Source of the DNA: Kaistella soli
GTDB lineage: Bacteria; Bacteroidota; Bacteroidia; Flavobacteriales; Weeksellaceae
Length of the DNA stretch: 64,000 bases
Direction: 5' to 3'
NCBI RefSeq assembly: GCF_019038595.1
Contig: NZ_JAHOPF010000003.1
Location: 62,001 to 126,000, forward strand
Part shown: positions 34,556 through 44,871 of the stretch, in pieces
How positions within the stretch are numbered: position 1 is the stretch's first letter
Layout of the letters: every line of letters begins with the position of its first letter
The notes under the pieces: generated by a model
Databases searched by the model: none
What the model saw: the letters and a program-made list of their open reading frames with translations, nothing else
Told to the model about the DNA's origin: nothing
Program-made: the position numbers and the translations under genes

Positions 34556-37500
34556 ATGAGTAAATCTAAAGCAGTCGCTAAAACTCAGGGAAACGAAAGA
34601 ATCAATTTTTCCGCAGCTAAAGGAAAAATTGAAACGCCTGACTTTTTGGACATTCAGATCCAATCTTTCAAAGATTTTTTCCAGTTGGATACCCTTCCGG
34701 AGCAGAGAGTAAATGAAGCTCTTTACAAAACCTTTGAAGAAAATTTCCCAATTTCAGACTCCAGAAACCAGTTTGTACTCGAATTCCTGGATTATCTGGT
34801 TGATTCACCGCGCTACTCGATCGACGAGTGTGTAGAAAGAGGACTGACTTATTCAGTTCCTTTGAAAGCCCGACTTAAACTGTACTGTACTGACCCTGAA
34901 CATGAAGATTTTCAGACTGTTGTACAGGATGTGTATTTAGGTCCGGTTCCTTATATGACGCCTTCAGGATCATTCATCATCAATGGTGCAGAACGTGTTA
35001 TCGTAACTCAGTTACACAGATCTCCGGGTGTGTTCTTCGGTCAGACCTACCACGCAAACGGAACTAAACTGTATTATTCCAGAATTATCCCTTTCAAAGG
35101 ATCTTGGATGGAATTTACAACCGACATCAATAACGTAATGTACGCTTACATCGACCGTAAGAAAAAATTACCGTTAACAACCTTATTAAGAGCGATCGGA
35201 TTCGAATCCGATAAAGATATCCTTCAGATTTTCGACCTTGCAGAAGAAGTGAAAGTTTCTAAAGCAGCATTGAAAAAAGTAGAAGGAAGAACTTTGGCAG
35301 CGAGAGTTTTGAACACCTGGTTCGAAGATTTCGTTGATGAAGACACAGGTGAAGTAGTTTCTATCGAAAGAAACGAAATCATCTTAGACAGAGAAACTAT
35401 TCTTGAAAAAGAACATTTAGATCTAATTCTTGATGCAGGTGTGAAATCAATTTTGATTCACAAAGAAAATTCCAACGAATTCTCTATCATCCAGAATACA
35501 TTACAGAAAGATCCAACCAACTCCGAAAAAGAAGCGGTTGAATATATCTACCGTCAGTTACGTAACGCAGATCCGCCAGATGAGGAAACTGCAAGAGGAA
35601 TCATCGAAAAATTATTCTTCTCTGAGCAGCGTTATTCATTAGGAGAAGTTGGACGTTACAGACTGAACAAGAAATTAGGATTAAATATTCCTGAAAAAAC
35701 TGAAGTTTTAACTAAAGAAGACATCATTTCGATCGTAAGACACTTGATCGAATTGGTAAACTCTAAAGCGGAGGTTGATGATATTGATCACTTATCAAAC
35801 AGAAGAATTAAGACTGTTGGTGAGCAGTTATCAGGACAGTTCGGTGTAGGTCTTTCAAGAATTGCGAGAACAATCAGAGAAAGAATGAACGTTAGAGATA
35901 ACGAAATCTTTACTCCGATCGATCTTGTTAATGCGAAGACTTTAACATCAGTTATTAACTCATTCTTTGGTACCAACCAGCTTTCTCAGTTCATGGACCA
36001 AACCAACCCACTGTCAGAAATCACGCACAAGCGTAGACTTTCTGCCTTAGGACCTGGTGGTTTATCAAGAGAAAGAGCAGGTTTCGAGGTACGTGACGTT
36101 CACCATACCCACTATGGCCGTATCTGTCCGATCGAAACTCCTGAGGGACCAAACATTGGTTTGATCTCTTCATTGGGTATTTATGCTAAAATCAACAACC
36201 TTGGTTTCATCGAAACTCCATACAGAAAAGTAAATAACGGAAAAGTTGACCTTAAAACTCCTGCAGTTTTCTTGAACGCAGAAGATGAGGAAGATAAAGT
36301 TATTGCTCAGGCGAACGTTGAAATGAACGAAGACGGAACAATCTCTACAGACCGTGTAATTGCACGTCTTGATGGTGATTATCCGGTAGTTGAGCCGCAG
36401 CAGGTTGATTTGATCGATGTTGCACCTAATCAGATTTCCGGTATTTCCGCTTCATTAATTCCGTTCCTGGAGCATGATGATGCGAACCGTGCGCTGATGG
36501 GATCCAACATGATGCGTCAGGCAGTTCCTTTGTTGAAGCCACAGGCTCCAATTGTTGGTACAGGTTTAGAGCAGCAGGTTGCTAAAGATTCAAGAATCTT
36601 GATCAATGCTGAAGGAAACGGTACTGTAGAATATGTAGATGCTGACAAAATCACCATTAAATACGAAAGAAGCGAAGATGATGATTTAGTATCATTCGAA
36701 TCTGCGACTAAAACTTATAAATTAACCAAGTTCAGAAAAACCAACCAGAGTACAACCATCACTTTGAGACCAAACGTAAGAGTAGGTGACAAAGTGCAGA
36801 AAGGTCAGGTGCTTTGCGACGGTTATGCAACTGAAAACGGAGAGCTTGCATTAGGTAGAAACCTTGTAGTAGCCTTCATGCCTTGGAAAGGATATAACTT
36901 TGAGGACGCGATCGTAATTAACGAAAAAGTTGTTCGTGAAGACTGGTTTACTTCAATCCACGTTGATGAATATTCACTGGAAGTTCGTGATACCAAATTA
37001 GGTATGGAAGAACTGACAGCAGATATTCCTAACGTTTCTGAAGAAGCTACAAAAGATCTTGACGAAAACGGTATGATCCGTATCGGTGCTGATGTGAAGC
37101 CTGGAGATATTATGATCGGTAAAATCACTCCAAAAGGTGAATCTGATCCTACTCCGGAAGAGAAACTACTTAGAGCGATCTTTGGTGATAAAGCCGGTGA
37201 TGTAAAAGATGCTTCATTAAAAGCAGATTCTTCGTTAAGAGGTGTTGTAATCAACAAAAAACTCTTCTCAAGAAACATCAAAGACAAAAAGAAAAGAACC
37301 GAAGAGAAACTGAAACTTGAGGAAATCGAAAATACGTACAAAGCGAAATTCGATCAGTTAAGAAACACGCTTCTTGAAAAATTAGGAACTCTTGTTAACG
37401 GTAAAACTTCCCAAGGTGTAAACAATGACCTTGATGAAGAAATCATCGGAAAAGGAGTGAAGTTTACAACCAAACTGCTTCAGAGTGTTGAAGATTACGT

Positions 37501-38383
37501 AAACGTAAGCGGAGCTGACTGGACTGTTGATGCTGATAAGAATGAATTGGTTAAGCAGCTGATTCACAACTACAAAATTAAATTCAACGACATTCAGGGA
37601 GTTAAAAACCGTGAGAAATTCGCAATTTCAATCGGAGACGAACTACCTGCAGGTATTATTAAGCTTGCTAAAGTTTACATCGCTAAGAAACGTAAACTGA
37701 ACGTAGGAGATAAAATGGCGGGTCGTCACGGTAACAAAGGTATTGTATCAAGAATCGTTCGTGAAGAAGATATGCCGTTCTTAGAAGACGGAACACCGGT
37801 TGATATCGTATTGAATCCACTTGGGGTACCTTCCCGTATGAACATCGGGCAGATCTACGAAACCGTTCTTGGATGGGCTGGTCAGAAATTAGGATTGAAA
37901 TTCGCAACACCGATCTTCGATGGTGCCAATATCGATCAGATTACTGAATATACCAATCAGGCTGGTCTTCCGGAATTCGGATCCACGTATCTTTATGATG
38001 GAGGTACCGGAGACAGATTCTCCCAACCGGCTACAGTAGGGGTAATTTATATGCTGAAACTGGGTCACATGGTTGATGACAAAATGCACGCACGTTCTAT
38101 CGGACCTTATTCATTAATTACGCAGCAGCCATTAGGAGGTAAAGCGCAGTTTGGTGGACAGAGATTCGGAGAGATGGAGGTTTGGGCACTTGAAGCATTC
38201 GGTGCATCCAATATCCTTAGAGAAATCCTTACCGTGAAGTCGGATGACGTAATTGGTAGAGCGAAAACTTACGAAGCAATCGCAAAAGGGGAAGCAATGC
38301 CTGAACCGGGTATTCCTGAATCTTTCAACGTGTTGCTTCACGAGTTACAAGGTCTTGGCCTTGATATAAGACTTGAAGAATAA
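34556..38383 (+). CDS. rpoB: DNA-directed RNA polymerase subunit beta
   Basis: 1,275 residues, normal for Bacteroidota. The rifampicin-binding region is near 469-520 ([17 protein letters not shown], then [14 protein letters not shown]) with no obvious resistance substitution by eye. The C-terminal domain has [12 protein letters not shown] and [20 protein letters not shown]. It catalyses RNA synthesis with RpoC. It starts its own transcription unit here rather than following rplL directly. Confidence 0.99.
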   Translation: MSKSKAVAKTQGNERINFSAAKGKIETPDFLDIQIQSFKDFFQLDTLPEQRVNEALYKTFEENFPISDSRNQFVLEFLDYLVDSPRYSIDECVERGLTYSVPLKARLKLYCTDPEHEDFQTVVQDVYLGPVPYMTPSGSFIINGAERVIVTQLHRSPGVFFGQTYHANGTKLYYSRIIPFKGSWMEFTTDINNVMYAYIDRKKKLPLTTLLRAIGFESDKDILQIFDLAEEVKVSKAALKKVEGRTLAARVLNTWFEDFVDEDTGEVVSIERNEIILDRETILEKEHLDLILDAGVKSILIHKENSNEFSIIQNTLQKDPTNSEKEAVEYIYRQLRNADPPDEETARGIIEKLFFSEQRYSLGEVGRYRLNKKLGLNIPEKTEVLTKEDIISIVRHLIELVNSKAEVDDIDHLSNRRIKTVGEQLSGQFGVGLSRIARTIRERMNVRDNEIFTPIDLVNAKTLTSVINSFFGTNQLSQFMDQTNPLSEITHKRRLSALGPGGLSRERAGFEVRDVHHTHYGRICPIETPEGPNIGLISSLGIYAKINNLGFIETPYRKVNNGKVDLKTPAVFLNAEDEEDKVIAQANVEMNEDGTISTDRVIARLDGDYPVVEPQQVDLIDVAPNQISGISASLIPFLEHDDANRALMGSNMMRQAVPLLKPQAPIVGTGLEQQVAKDSRILINAEGNGTVEYVDADKITIKYERSEDDDLVSFESATKTYKLTKFRKTNQSTTITLRPNVRVGDKVQKGQVLCDGYATENGELALGRNLVVAFMPWKGYNFEDAIVINEKVVREDWFTSIHVDEYSLEVRDTKLGMEELTADIPNVSEEATKDLDENGMIRIGADVKPGDIMIGKITPKGESDPTPEEKLLRAIFGDKAGDVKDASLKADSSLRGVVINKKLFSRNIKDKKKRTEEKLKLEEIENTYKAKFDQLRNTLLEKLGTLVNGKTSQGVNNDLDEEIIGKGVKFTTKLLQSVEDYVNVSGADWTVDADKNELVKQLIHNYKIKFNDIQGVKNREKFAISIGDELPAGIIKLAKVYIAKKRKLNVGDKMAGRHGNKGIVSRIVREEDMPFLEDGTPVDIVLNPLGVPSRMNIGQIYETVLGWAGQKLGLKFATPIFDGANIDQITEYTNQAGLPEFGSTYLYDGGTGDRFSQPATVGVIYMLKLGHMVDDKMHARSIGPYSLITQQPLGGKAQFGGQRFGEMEVWALEAFGASNILREILTVKSDDVIGRAKTYEAIAKGEAMPEPGIPESFNVLLHELQGLGLDIRLEE

Positions 38384-38452
38384 TTTTTAAATTTTATTTA
38401 AAAATATTTAAACTAAAATTTAAAATTAGAAATTTAACATTCAAAAAGCATT

Positions 38453-41400
38453 ATGTCAAATAAAAATAAAACAAGTAATTTCAGTAAAATTACGATCGGT
38501 CTTGCTTCTCCTGAATCTATTTTACAGGATTCAAGAGGTGAAGTTTTAAAACCGGAAACCATTAACTATAGAACCCACAAACCGGAAAGAGACGGTCTGT
38601 TCTGCGAGAAAATCTTCGGTCCTGTGAAGGATTATGAGTGTGCTTGTGGTAAATACAAAAGAATCCGCTACAAAGGAATCGTTTGTGACCGTTGTGGGGT
38701 GGAAGTTACCGAGAAAAAAGTACGTAGAGAAAGAATCGGACACATCGGTCTGGTAGTTCCTGTGGCTCACATCTGGTATTTCCGTTCTTTACCGAACAAA
38801 ATCGGTTACCTTTTAGGCTTGCCATCCAAAAAACTGGATATGATTATCTATTACGAAAGATATGTCGTAATCCAGGCGGGTATTGCTAAAAAAGCTGACG
38901 GTTCTGATTTTGATGATAAAGAATTTTTAACAGAAGAAGAATATCTTGATATCCTTGATACACTTCCTGCTGAAAACCAATATCTTGATGATTCTGACCC
39001 TAATAAATTTGTTGCCAAAATGGGAGCGGAAGCGGTTGAAGAATTATTAAGAAGAATCGATTTGGATACGTTGTCTTTTGATTTACGTCACAAAGCGCAC
39101 AACGAATCTTCAAAACAAAGAAGAACTGAAGCATTAAAAAGATTAAATGTTGTTGAAGCCATCCGTGGTGCAAACACCAGAATGATCAACCGTCCGGAAT
39201 GGATGATTATGCGAGTTCTTCCAGTTATCCCACCAGAATTGAGACCATTGGTTCCATTGGATGGGGGACGTTTCGCAACTTCTGATTTAAATGACCTTTA
39301 CCGTCGTGTAATCATCAGAAACAACCGTTTGAAGAGACTTTTAGAGATAAAAGCTCCGGAAGTAATCTTGAGAAACGAGAAGCGTATGCTTCAGGAATCA
39401 GTAGATTCATTATTCGATAACACAAGAAAATCTTCTGCAGTAAAATCTGAATCAAACAGACCGTTGAAATCACTTTCAGATTCATTGAAAGGTAAACAGG
39501 GTCGTTTCCGTCAGAACTTACTTGGGAAAAGGGTAGATTACTCGGCGCGTTCGGTAATTGTTGTAGGTCCAAACCTTCAGCTTCACGAATGTGGTATCCC
39601 GAAAGATATGGCTGCAGAACTTTACAAACCGTTCATCATCAGAAAACTGATTGAAAGAGGAATTGTAAAAACCGTGAAATCAGCTAAAAGAATCATCGAC
39701 AGAAAAGAACCTGTTGTTTATGACATCCTGGAAGGCGTAATGAAAGGCCACCCGGTTCTTCTGAACAGGGCACCTACGCTTCACAGACTGGGTATTCAGG
39801 CTTTCCAGCCAAAAATGATCGAAGGAAAAGCAATTCAGCTTCACCCATTGGTTACCACGGCATTCAACGCGGATTTCGATGGTGACCAGATGGCGGTACA
39901 CTTGCCGTTAGGGCCGGAAGCTATCCTTGAAGCTCAGTTATTGATGCTAGGATCTCAAAATATCCTTAACCCTGCGAACGGATCGCCAATTACGGTACCT
40001 TCACAGGATATGGTTTTGGGTCTTTATTTCATGACCAAACAGTTAGATTCTACAGATACAATGAAAGTGAAAGGGGAAGGTTTAGCCTTCTATTCACCGG
40101 AAGAAGTAGAGATTGCTTACGCTGAAGGACAGGTTTCTTTAAATGCTAAAGTAAGATGTAGATTACCGATTAAAGAAGATGGGGTAATTACCACAAAACT
40201 GACCGAAACTACAGTTGGTAGAATTTTGTTCAACCAGATTGTACCTAAAGAATCAGGATATATCAATGAACTTTTAACGAAGAAATCATTGAGAAACGTA
40301 ATTGGTAGAGTTTTAGCAGATACCGATTTCCCTACGACTGTGAAGTTCCTTGATGATATGAAAGACTTAGGTTATTCAAATGCATTCAAAGGAGGACTTT
40401 CATTTAGTTTAGGAGATATCGTGATCCCGGCTGAGAAGAAAACCATGATTGCGGAAGCAGTAGAAAGTGTTGACGAAATTAAGGCCAACTATAACATGGG
40501 TCTTATTACCGATACTGAAAGATATAACCAGGTGATTGACGTTTGGACAAATACCAACGCAGGATTGACAGAGATGATTATGAGCAGAATGAAAACCGAC
40601 CAGGGCGGGTTCAATTCAGTTTATATGATGCTTGATTCCGGTGCAAGGGGTTCCAAAGAGCAGATCCGTCAGCTTTCAGGAATGAGAGGTTTGATGGCAA
40701 AACCGCAGAAAGCCGGTTCTACAGGAGCGGAAATTATCGAAAACCCGATTGTAGCAAACTTTAAAGAAGGTCTTTCGATCCTTGAGTACTTTATCTCTAC
40801 TCACGGTGCACGTAAAGGTCTTGCGGATACCGCTCTTAAAACTGCCGATGCTGGTTACCTGACCAGAAGATTGGTAGATGTTGCTCAGGACGTTATCATC
40901 ACTGAAAACGACTGTGGAACTTTAAGAGGAACTGAAATTACTCCGTTAAAGAAAAACGATGAGATCGTAGAAAGACTTTCCGAAAGAATTTTGGGTAGAG
41001 TTTCTCTTCACAACGTTTACGATCCTGAAACGGATGAAGTAATCGCTTTTGCTGATGATTTGATTAACGAAGCTTTAGCTAAGAAAATTGAAGCAGCAGG
41101 AATTGAAGCAGTGGAAGTTCGTTCACCTTTAACCTGTGAAACCAAAAAAGGAATCTGTGCGAAATGTTACGGTAGAAACCTGGCAACAGGTAAGCCGATC
41201 CACATGGGTGAAGCCGTTGGAGTTATCGCAGCACAGTCTATTGGTGAGCCGGGAACTCAGTTAACACTGAGAACTTTCCACCAAGGGGGTACAGCAGGAA
41301 ATATCTCGGAAAACCCATCGATTGTTGCAAGACGTGACGGTATCGTGGAAATGGACGAGGTAAGAACAGTAACTTCAGAAAACGAAGAAGGCAAGAAAGC

Positions 41401-42718
41401 AGAAATCCTGGTTTCACGTTCAACGGAATTCCGTTTGGTTGCAGACAATGCAGCGAGAACGCCGTTAATGATTGCCAACGTTCCTTACGGTTCTGAATTA
41501 TTGGTTAAACCAGGTGATAAAGTGAAAAAAGGAGATACCATTGCGAAATGGGATCCATATAACGCGGTAATTATTGCGGAATCTGCAGGTAAGGTTGAAT
41601 ACGAGGATATTATCCAGGGTATTTCATTCCAGTTGGAGATTGATGAGCAGACCGGTTTCGAAGAGAAAGTAATCTCCGAATCAAGAAACAAGAAAGCCGT
41701 TCCTACCCTGAAAGTGGTAGATTCTAAAGGTATTGAGCAAAAAGCTTATAACCTTCCGGTCGGAGCCCACTTAATGGTAAATGACGGGGAGAAAATTAAG
41801 GCTGGTAAAGTCATGATTAAGATCCCTAGAAAATCTGCAAAAGCAGGGGATATCACCGGAGGTCTTCCGCGTGTAACCGAACTTTTCGAAGCAAGAAACC
41901 CTTCAAACCCAGCGGTGGTTACAGAAATCGACGGGGTAGTTTCTTACGGAAAAATCAAGAGAGGTAACCGTGAATTGATCGTTGAAGCCAAAACAGGAGA
42001 AATCTCCAAATATTTGGTGAAACTTTCCAACCAGATCCTCGTTCAGGAAAATGACTTCGTGACTGCCGGTTCGCCGCTTTCTGACGGGTCTATTACGCCT
42101 GACGATATCCTGAAAATCAAAGGACCAACTTCCGTTCAGGAATATTTGGTGAATGAAATTCAGGAGGTTTACCGTCTTCAGGGGGTGAAAATTGATGATA
42201 AACACTTCGAAATCATCGTAAGACAGATGATGACGAAAGTATCTATCGTTGATGGTGGAGATACCCAGTTCCTTGAAGGTGCTTTAGAACATAAATTCGA
42301 TTTCTTGGAAGAAAACAACAGAGTTTTCGGACTGAAAGTAGTAACAGAAGCAGGTGATTCGAAAGAATTCAAACCAGGTCAGATGATTACTGCAAGAGAA
42401 CTGAGAGACGAAAATTCTAAACTGAAACGTGAAGATTTAGCATTGGTAGAAGTACGTGAAGCGCTTCCTGCAACCGCAACGCCGGTATTACAGGGGATCA
42501 CGAGAGCGGCTCTTCAAACCAAGTCATTCATGTCTGCAGCGTCGTTCCAGGAAACTACAAAAGTACTGAACGAAGCAGCGGTATCAGGAAAAGTAGATTA
42601 CCTTACAGGTCTGAAAGAAAACGTAATTGTAGGTCACAGAATCCCTGCAGGTACGGGTCTTAAAGATTATCAAAGTGTAATCGTAGGTTCTAAAAAAGAA
42701 TTCGAAGACATTAATTAA
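38453..42718 (+). CDS. rpoC: DNA-directed RNA polymerase subunit beta'
   Basis: 1,421 residues. N-terminal zinc ribbon (CACGKYKR ... CDRCG, near 62-82), the catalytic Mg motif [12 protein letters not shown] near 471-482, and the second zinc site with [16 protein letters not shown] in the C-terminal half. The trigger loop region MRGLMAKPQ is intact. It lies 69 bases after rpoB and shares its transcript. Confidence 0.99.
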   Translation: MSNKNKTSNFSKITIGLASPESILQDSRGEVLKPETINYRTHKPERDGLFCEKIFGPVKDYECACGKYKRIRYKGIVCDRCGVEVTEKKVRRERIGHIGLVVPVAHIWYFRSLPNKIGYLLGLPSKKLDMIIYYERYVVIQAGIAKKADGSDFDDKEFLTEEEYLDILDTLPAENQYLDDSDPNKFVAKMGAEAVEELLRRIDLDTLSFDLRHKAHNESSKQRRTEALKRLNVVEAIRGANTRMINRPEWMIMRVLPVIPPELRPLVPLDGGRFATSDLNDLYRRVIIRNNRLKRLLEIKAPEVILRNEKRMLQESVDSLFDNTRKSSAVKSESNRPLKSLSDSLKGKQGRFRQNLLGKRVDYSARSVIVVGPNLQLHECGIPKDMAAELYKPFIIRKLIERGIVKTVKSAKRIIDRKEPVVYDILEGVMKGHPVLLNRAPTLHRLGIQAFQPKMIEGKAIQLHPLVTTAFNADFDGDQMAVHLPLGPEAILEAQLLMLGSQNILNPANGSPITVPSQDMVLGLYFMTKQLDSTDTMKVKGEGLAFYSPEEVEIAYAEGQVSLNAKVRCRLPIKEDGVITTKLTETTVGRILFNQIVPKESGYINELLTKKSLRNVIGRVLADTDFPTTVKFLDDMKDLGYSNAFKGGLSFSLGDIVIPAEKKTMIAEAVESVDEIKANYNMGLITDTERYNQVIDVWTNTNAGLTEMIMSRMKTDQGGFNSVYMMLDSGARGSKEQIRQLSGMRGLMAKPQKAGSTGAEIIENPIVANFKEGLSILEYFISTHGARKGLADTALKTADAGYLTRRLVDVAQDVIITENDCGTLRGTEITPLKKNDEIVERLSERILGRVSLHNVYDPETDEVIAFADDLINEALAKKIEAAGIEAVEVRSPLTCETKKGICAKCYGRNLATGKPIHMGEAVGVIAAQSIGEPGTQLTLRTFHQGGTAGNISENPSIVARRDGIVEMDEVRTVTSENEEGKKAEILVSRSTEFRLVADNAARTPLMIANVPYGSELLVKPGDKVKKGDTIAKWDPYNAVIIAESAGKVEYEDIIQGISFQLEIDEQTGFEEKVISESRNKKAVPTLKVVDSKGIEQKAYNLPVGAHLMVNDGEKIKAGKVMIKIPRKSAKAGDITGGLPRVTELFEARNPSNPAVVTEIDGVVSYGKIKRGNRELIVEAKTGEISKYLVKLSNQILVQENDFVTAGSPLSDGSITPDDILKIKGPTSVQEYLVNEIQEVYRLQGVKIDDKHFEIIVRQMMTKVSIVDGGDTQFLEGALEHKFDFLEENNRVFGLKVVTEAGDSKEFKPGQMITARELRDENSKLKREDLALVEVREALPATATPVLQGITRAALQTKSFMSAASFQETTKVLNEAAVSGKVDYLTGLKENVIVGHRIPAGTGLKDYQSVIVGSKKEFEDIN

Positions 42719-42734
42719 AAATAATTGGTTTCAG

Positions 42735-42777
42735 GTTTCAGGTTCCGGGTTTAATATTAACTTTGTGAACCTGAAAC
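42735..42777. repeat. Inverted repeat between rpoC and the DUF3467 gene
   Basis: GTTTCAGGTTC at 42735-42745 and GAACCTGAAAC at 42767-42777 are perfect 11-bp complements around a 21-base centre, with a partial direct copy (GGTTTCAGG) just before. No T run, so it is unlikely to be a terminator. The GTTTCAGGTTC type is repetitive in flavobacterial intergenic DNA as far as I recall. Confidence 0.6.
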
Positions 42778-42811
42778 GGGAAACTATAAAACTTTAAACA
42801 AAAACATTAAA

Positions 42812-43123
42812 ATGGACAACAATCAAAATCAAAATCAGGATCCAAACAACATCAACATCGAACTTAACGAAATGGTAGCAGCAGGAGTTTACGCAAACTT
42901 GGCTTTAGTAAACCATTCTCCGTCAGAATTCGTTGTAGATTTCATCCAGTTAATGCCGGGTGTTCAGCAGGCGAAAGTAAGATCAAGAATCATCTTGGCA
43001 CCGCTTCACGCAAAAAGAGTACTTTCTGCATTGCAGCAAAACATCGCTAACTACGAGCAGCAGTTCGGTGAAATCAAAGAAGTGGAGCCTTTCGTATTAG
43101 GACAGAACAACGTACAGGCATAA
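42812..43123 (+). CDS. DUF3467 protein linked to rpoBC
   Basis: 103 residues. After an Asn/Gln-rich start (MDNNQNQNQDPNN), the body INIELNEMVAAGVYANLALV, EFVVDFIQLMPGVQQAKVRS and RIILAPLHAKRVLSAL is the DUF3467 domain. No enzymatic motif. It lies 93 bases after rpoC with no terminator between, and a strong terminator follows, so it is the last cistron of the rpoBC transcript. A role with RNA polymerase is suggested by position only. Confidence 0.85.
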   Translation: MDNNQNQNQDPNNINIELNEMVAAGVYANLALVNHSPSEFVVDFIQLMPGVQQAKVRSRIILAPLHAKRVLSALQQNIANYEQQFGEIKEVEPFVLGQNNVQA

Positions 43124-43138
43124 TTAATGCTAAAACCC

Positions 43139-43171
43139 AACCTTGTCAAGGTTCTGAACCTTAACAAGGTT
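43139..43171. repeat. Palindromic repeat, CTTGTCAAGG type
   Basis: AACCTTGTCAAGGTT, CTG loop, AACCTTAACAAGGTT: 15-base arms with one mismatch. It resembles the element at 44224-44254 in layout and core (CTTxGTCAAxG, three-base centre). Confidence 0.65.
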
Positions 43172-43183
43172 TTATAAATAGCA

Positions 43184-43216
43184 ATCCCGGTTCAGTAATG
43201 AGCCGGGATTTTTTTT
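43184..43216 (+). terminator. Terminator of the rpoBC-DUF3467 unit
   Basis: ATCCCGGTTCA / TGAGCCGGGAT stem (one G-T pair), GTAA loop, eight T residues. Confidence 0.92.
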
Positions 43217-43230
43217 GTAGCCGGGAACCT

Positions 43231-43305
43231 GCTCTCCGCTGTATCTTTTTTGGTGGCTTCGGGGGCCTCAGCCACCAAAAAAGGATGCCGCTGCGATCAG
43301 GGCTA
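43231..43305 (+). repeat. Dispersed hairpin-bearing intergenic element, copy 1
   Basis: Left arm GCTCTCCGCTGTATC, centre TTTTTTGGTGGCT / AGCCACCAAAAAA (13-bp perfect stem, 43246-43282), right arm GGATGCCGCTGCGATCAGGG then CTA. The arms match copies at 46054, 54046 and 57757 while the hairpin core differs. Confidence 0.75.
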
Positions 43306-43369
43306 TGGGGTGGGGATTCCAAATAAAATGATAGTTATTTGCCCCGGACTTCCCAAATGAAGACTTAGC

Positions 43370-43580
43370 CTCCAAACTTGAGGCTCCGAGCCCCAAATTT
43401 GGGCCTCTGAACCCCAAAAATGAGGTTAGGAACCCCAAAAATGAGGTCCCCAACCCCAAATTTGAACCCCGAAGCCCAATTTTTCAACCAGTGAACCTCA
43501 AATTTGACCCAGTGAACCTCAATTTTGAGCCTTAGGACCGCATCTTTTCACGTTGAGACCGCAAACCTGGGCGCTTATCG
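43370..43580. repeat. Ten-unit degenerate 21-bp tandem array
   Basis: Units of the form CCCCAAATTTGAGG-N7 recur in exact 21-base register: the A after the C run falls at 43374, 43395, 43416, 43437, 43458, 43479, 43500, 43521, 43542 and 43563. Several cores are dyads (CCCAAATTTGGG at 43392-43403, CAAATTTG elsewhere). Unit ends vary (CCTCTGAA, GTTAGGAA, CCAGTGAA). An irregular eleventh unit may precede it. Both strands have stops, so it is not coding. Confidence 0.8.
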
Positions 43581-43593
43581 GAATTTCGGGGAA

Positions 43594-43620
43594 CAAAAAT
43601 CCCCGACTCTCGCCGGGGAT
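43594..43620 (-). terminator. Terminator of the minus-strand orphan gene
   Basis: Read on the minus strand, ATCCCCG and CGGGGAT enclose a short loop and run into TTTTTG, five bases past the stop of the 43625-44125 gene. Confidence 0.8.
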
Positions 43621-43624
43621 CAAA

Positions 43625-44125
43625 TTATGGTGTTGGGTTTTCGGTATGGGGAGCGGGCTTTTCTTTTCCTTTACCCGAGCGGTTAAAAAACTGTTTCATT
43701 TCAGTCAGTTTGGTTTCGTAGCCCGGTGCCTGCGAGCCTGCTTTGTAGCTGGTGTAGGCATAATCATCCAGCGCGCTTTGGTAATTGTCGTAATCGTGCA
43801 GAATTTTGGCGTTTTTAATTCTTTCCTGCAGGGCATCCAGGCGGTACTGAAAATTTTCCATGGCCAGGCGGCTGTTGTAATCCTTTTCAAATTCGTCCCA
43901 CTCGAGATCAGGTACCGAAAGGTTGGGGGAGTTGCGGCGGTAATCCCACACTTTGTTCACCAGCAGTTTGTTCTGTTCGTTTACGCTGCCATACGTACTG
44001 CGTTCGGCGGGAGTAAGCGTTACGTTGAGCAGCGCGAATGCATCTTCTAACTGGGTTAGGGCATCTTTTGCGGCGGTAATCTGCGCCTCGGTAAGGTGCA
44101 CATTGTTCAAATTGTTAATCGGCAT
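43625..44125 (-). CDS. Hypothetical helical protein, GC-richer than its surroundings
   Basis: 166 residues, soluble, no signal peptide. It is mostly charged amphipathic helix (LTEAQITAAKDALTQLEDAF; EFEKDYNSRLAMENFQYRL) and ends in a Lys/Pro-rich tail (KGKEKPAPHTENPTP). No family recognised. Its codons are visibly more GC-rich than those of the AT-rich gene at 44370. It lies inside the repeat patch, on the strand opposite its neighbours. It may be acquired DNA. Confidence 0.7.
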   Translation of the reverse strand: MPINNLNNVHLTEAQITAAKDALTQLEDAFALLNVTLTPAERSTYGSVNEQNKLLVNKVWDYRRNSPNLSVPDLEWDEFEKDYNSRLAMENFQYRLDALQERIKNAKILHDYDNYQSALDDYAYTSYKAGSQAPGYETKLTEMKQFFNRSGKGKEKPAPHTENPTP

Positions 44126-44223
44126 AATATTGTGTTTTTAGATTGCGATAAAAATAATAAAATCTTTAAATAAAAAAGATATGTTTACGGAAACCAGTAA
44201 ATTAATGTAAATATCGTTATACC

Positions 44224-44254
44224 ACTTTGTCAAAGCTCCAAGCTTTGACAAAGT
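44224..44254. repeat. Palindromic repeat, CTTTGTCAAAG type
   Basis: ACTTTGTCAAAGCT, CCA loop, AGCTTTGACAAAGT: 14-base perfect arms. It is not followed by a T run. Relative of the element at 43139-43171. Confidence 0.7.
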
Positions 44255-44265
44255 TTAAGCATAAT

Positions 44266-44297
44266 AAATCCAGGTCTCACGAACCGGGGATTTTTTT
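44266..44297 (+). terminator. Imperfect hairpin with T run
   Basis: AATCC-A-GGT pairs with ACC-G-GGATT around CTCACGA, then seven T residues. It shares TCTCACGAACCGGG with the terminator at 44821-44857. No plus-strand gene ends just upstream, so it may be a repeat copy rather than a working terminator. Confidence 0.5.
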
Positions 44298-44369
44298 GTT
44301 TTCTAAGTTTTTGTAGATTGAGTTAATATTCGCATATTTGAGAATTACACGATATTTTGAACCAACTTT

Positions 44370-44786
44370 ATGCAGATAAAATTTATGAAATTTTCATACG
44401 CTAATAAAAGGCTTTATTTAAATTTAGTATTAGGTATTCTTTGGACTATTATTGGTTCAAGCTATTTTTTTGAAAAAGAAAATATGAAATGGAATCATTA
44501 TCTTTTCATTGTTCTTGGGCTGTTGTATTTAATGATGTTTGCTTATGAATATCTAAATAAATACTTTGAAATTACTAATGAAAAAATTAAACTGTTTTCA
44601 ATTCCACAAAAGGAAATTAAAATCAGTGATATTGAAGAGGTGAAATATTATGCAGATGAATATACATTTAAAACAGAAAATAAAAGTTTAAAAATTGTAA
44701 AATCACAAGTTAACAAGACTCAACTTTCTGAACTGGAAAATTTCTTTACTAATCTGCAAACTGAATTAAAGAAAAATGCCGTATAA
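44370..44786 (+). CDS. Small membrane protein with PH-like domain
   Basis: 138 residues; an internal ATG (MKF, 44385) is an alternative start. Two transmembrane helices (about 17-33 NLVLGILWTIIGSSYFF and 43-60 YLFIVLGLLYLMMFAYEY) precede a cytoplasmic beta-rich region (YFEITNEKIKLFSIPQKEIK, IEEVKYYADEYTFKT), the pattern of bacterial PH-like membrane proteins. Function unknown. Strongly AT-rich, in contrast with the gene at 43625. Confidence 0.65.
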   Translation: MQIKFMKFSYANKRLYLNLVLGILWTIIGSSYFFEKENMKWNHYLFIVLGLLYLMMFAYEYLNKYFEITNEKIKLFSIPQKEIKISDIEEVKYYADEYTFKTENKSLKIVKSQVNKTQLSELENFFTNLQTELKKNAV

Positions 44787-44820
44787 AATTGGATCGGCGC
44801 AATCCGGGATTAAAGTTAAA

Positions 44821-44857
44821 AAATCCCGATTCTCACGAACCGGGATTTCTTTATTCT
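44821..44857. terminator. Bidirectional terminator
   Basis: AAATCCCG / CGGGATTT stem with T-rich sequence on both sides (TTTCTTTATT on the plus strand, TTTTTTAACTTT on the minus). It serves the convergent genes ending at 44786 and 44872. Confidence 0.8.
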
Positions 44858-44871
44858 TTTAACTTGGCTTT

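Noticed and set aside
43268-43459. Minus-strand frame with heptapeptide-like repeats through the 21-bp array
   Set aside because: It only reflects the 21-bp period, starts at TTG, and the frame meets a stop (complement of 43484-43486) within the array. No coding support.
43370-43580. Repeat array considered as a CRISPR
   Set aside because: Units are 21 bp with no separate unique spacers of 30 or more bases, repeats are degenerate, and no cas gene is present.
43553-44050. Plus-strand 165-codon frame
   Set aside because: It is antisense to the better-supported minus-strand gene 43625-44125, which has its own terminator and plausible helical protein.
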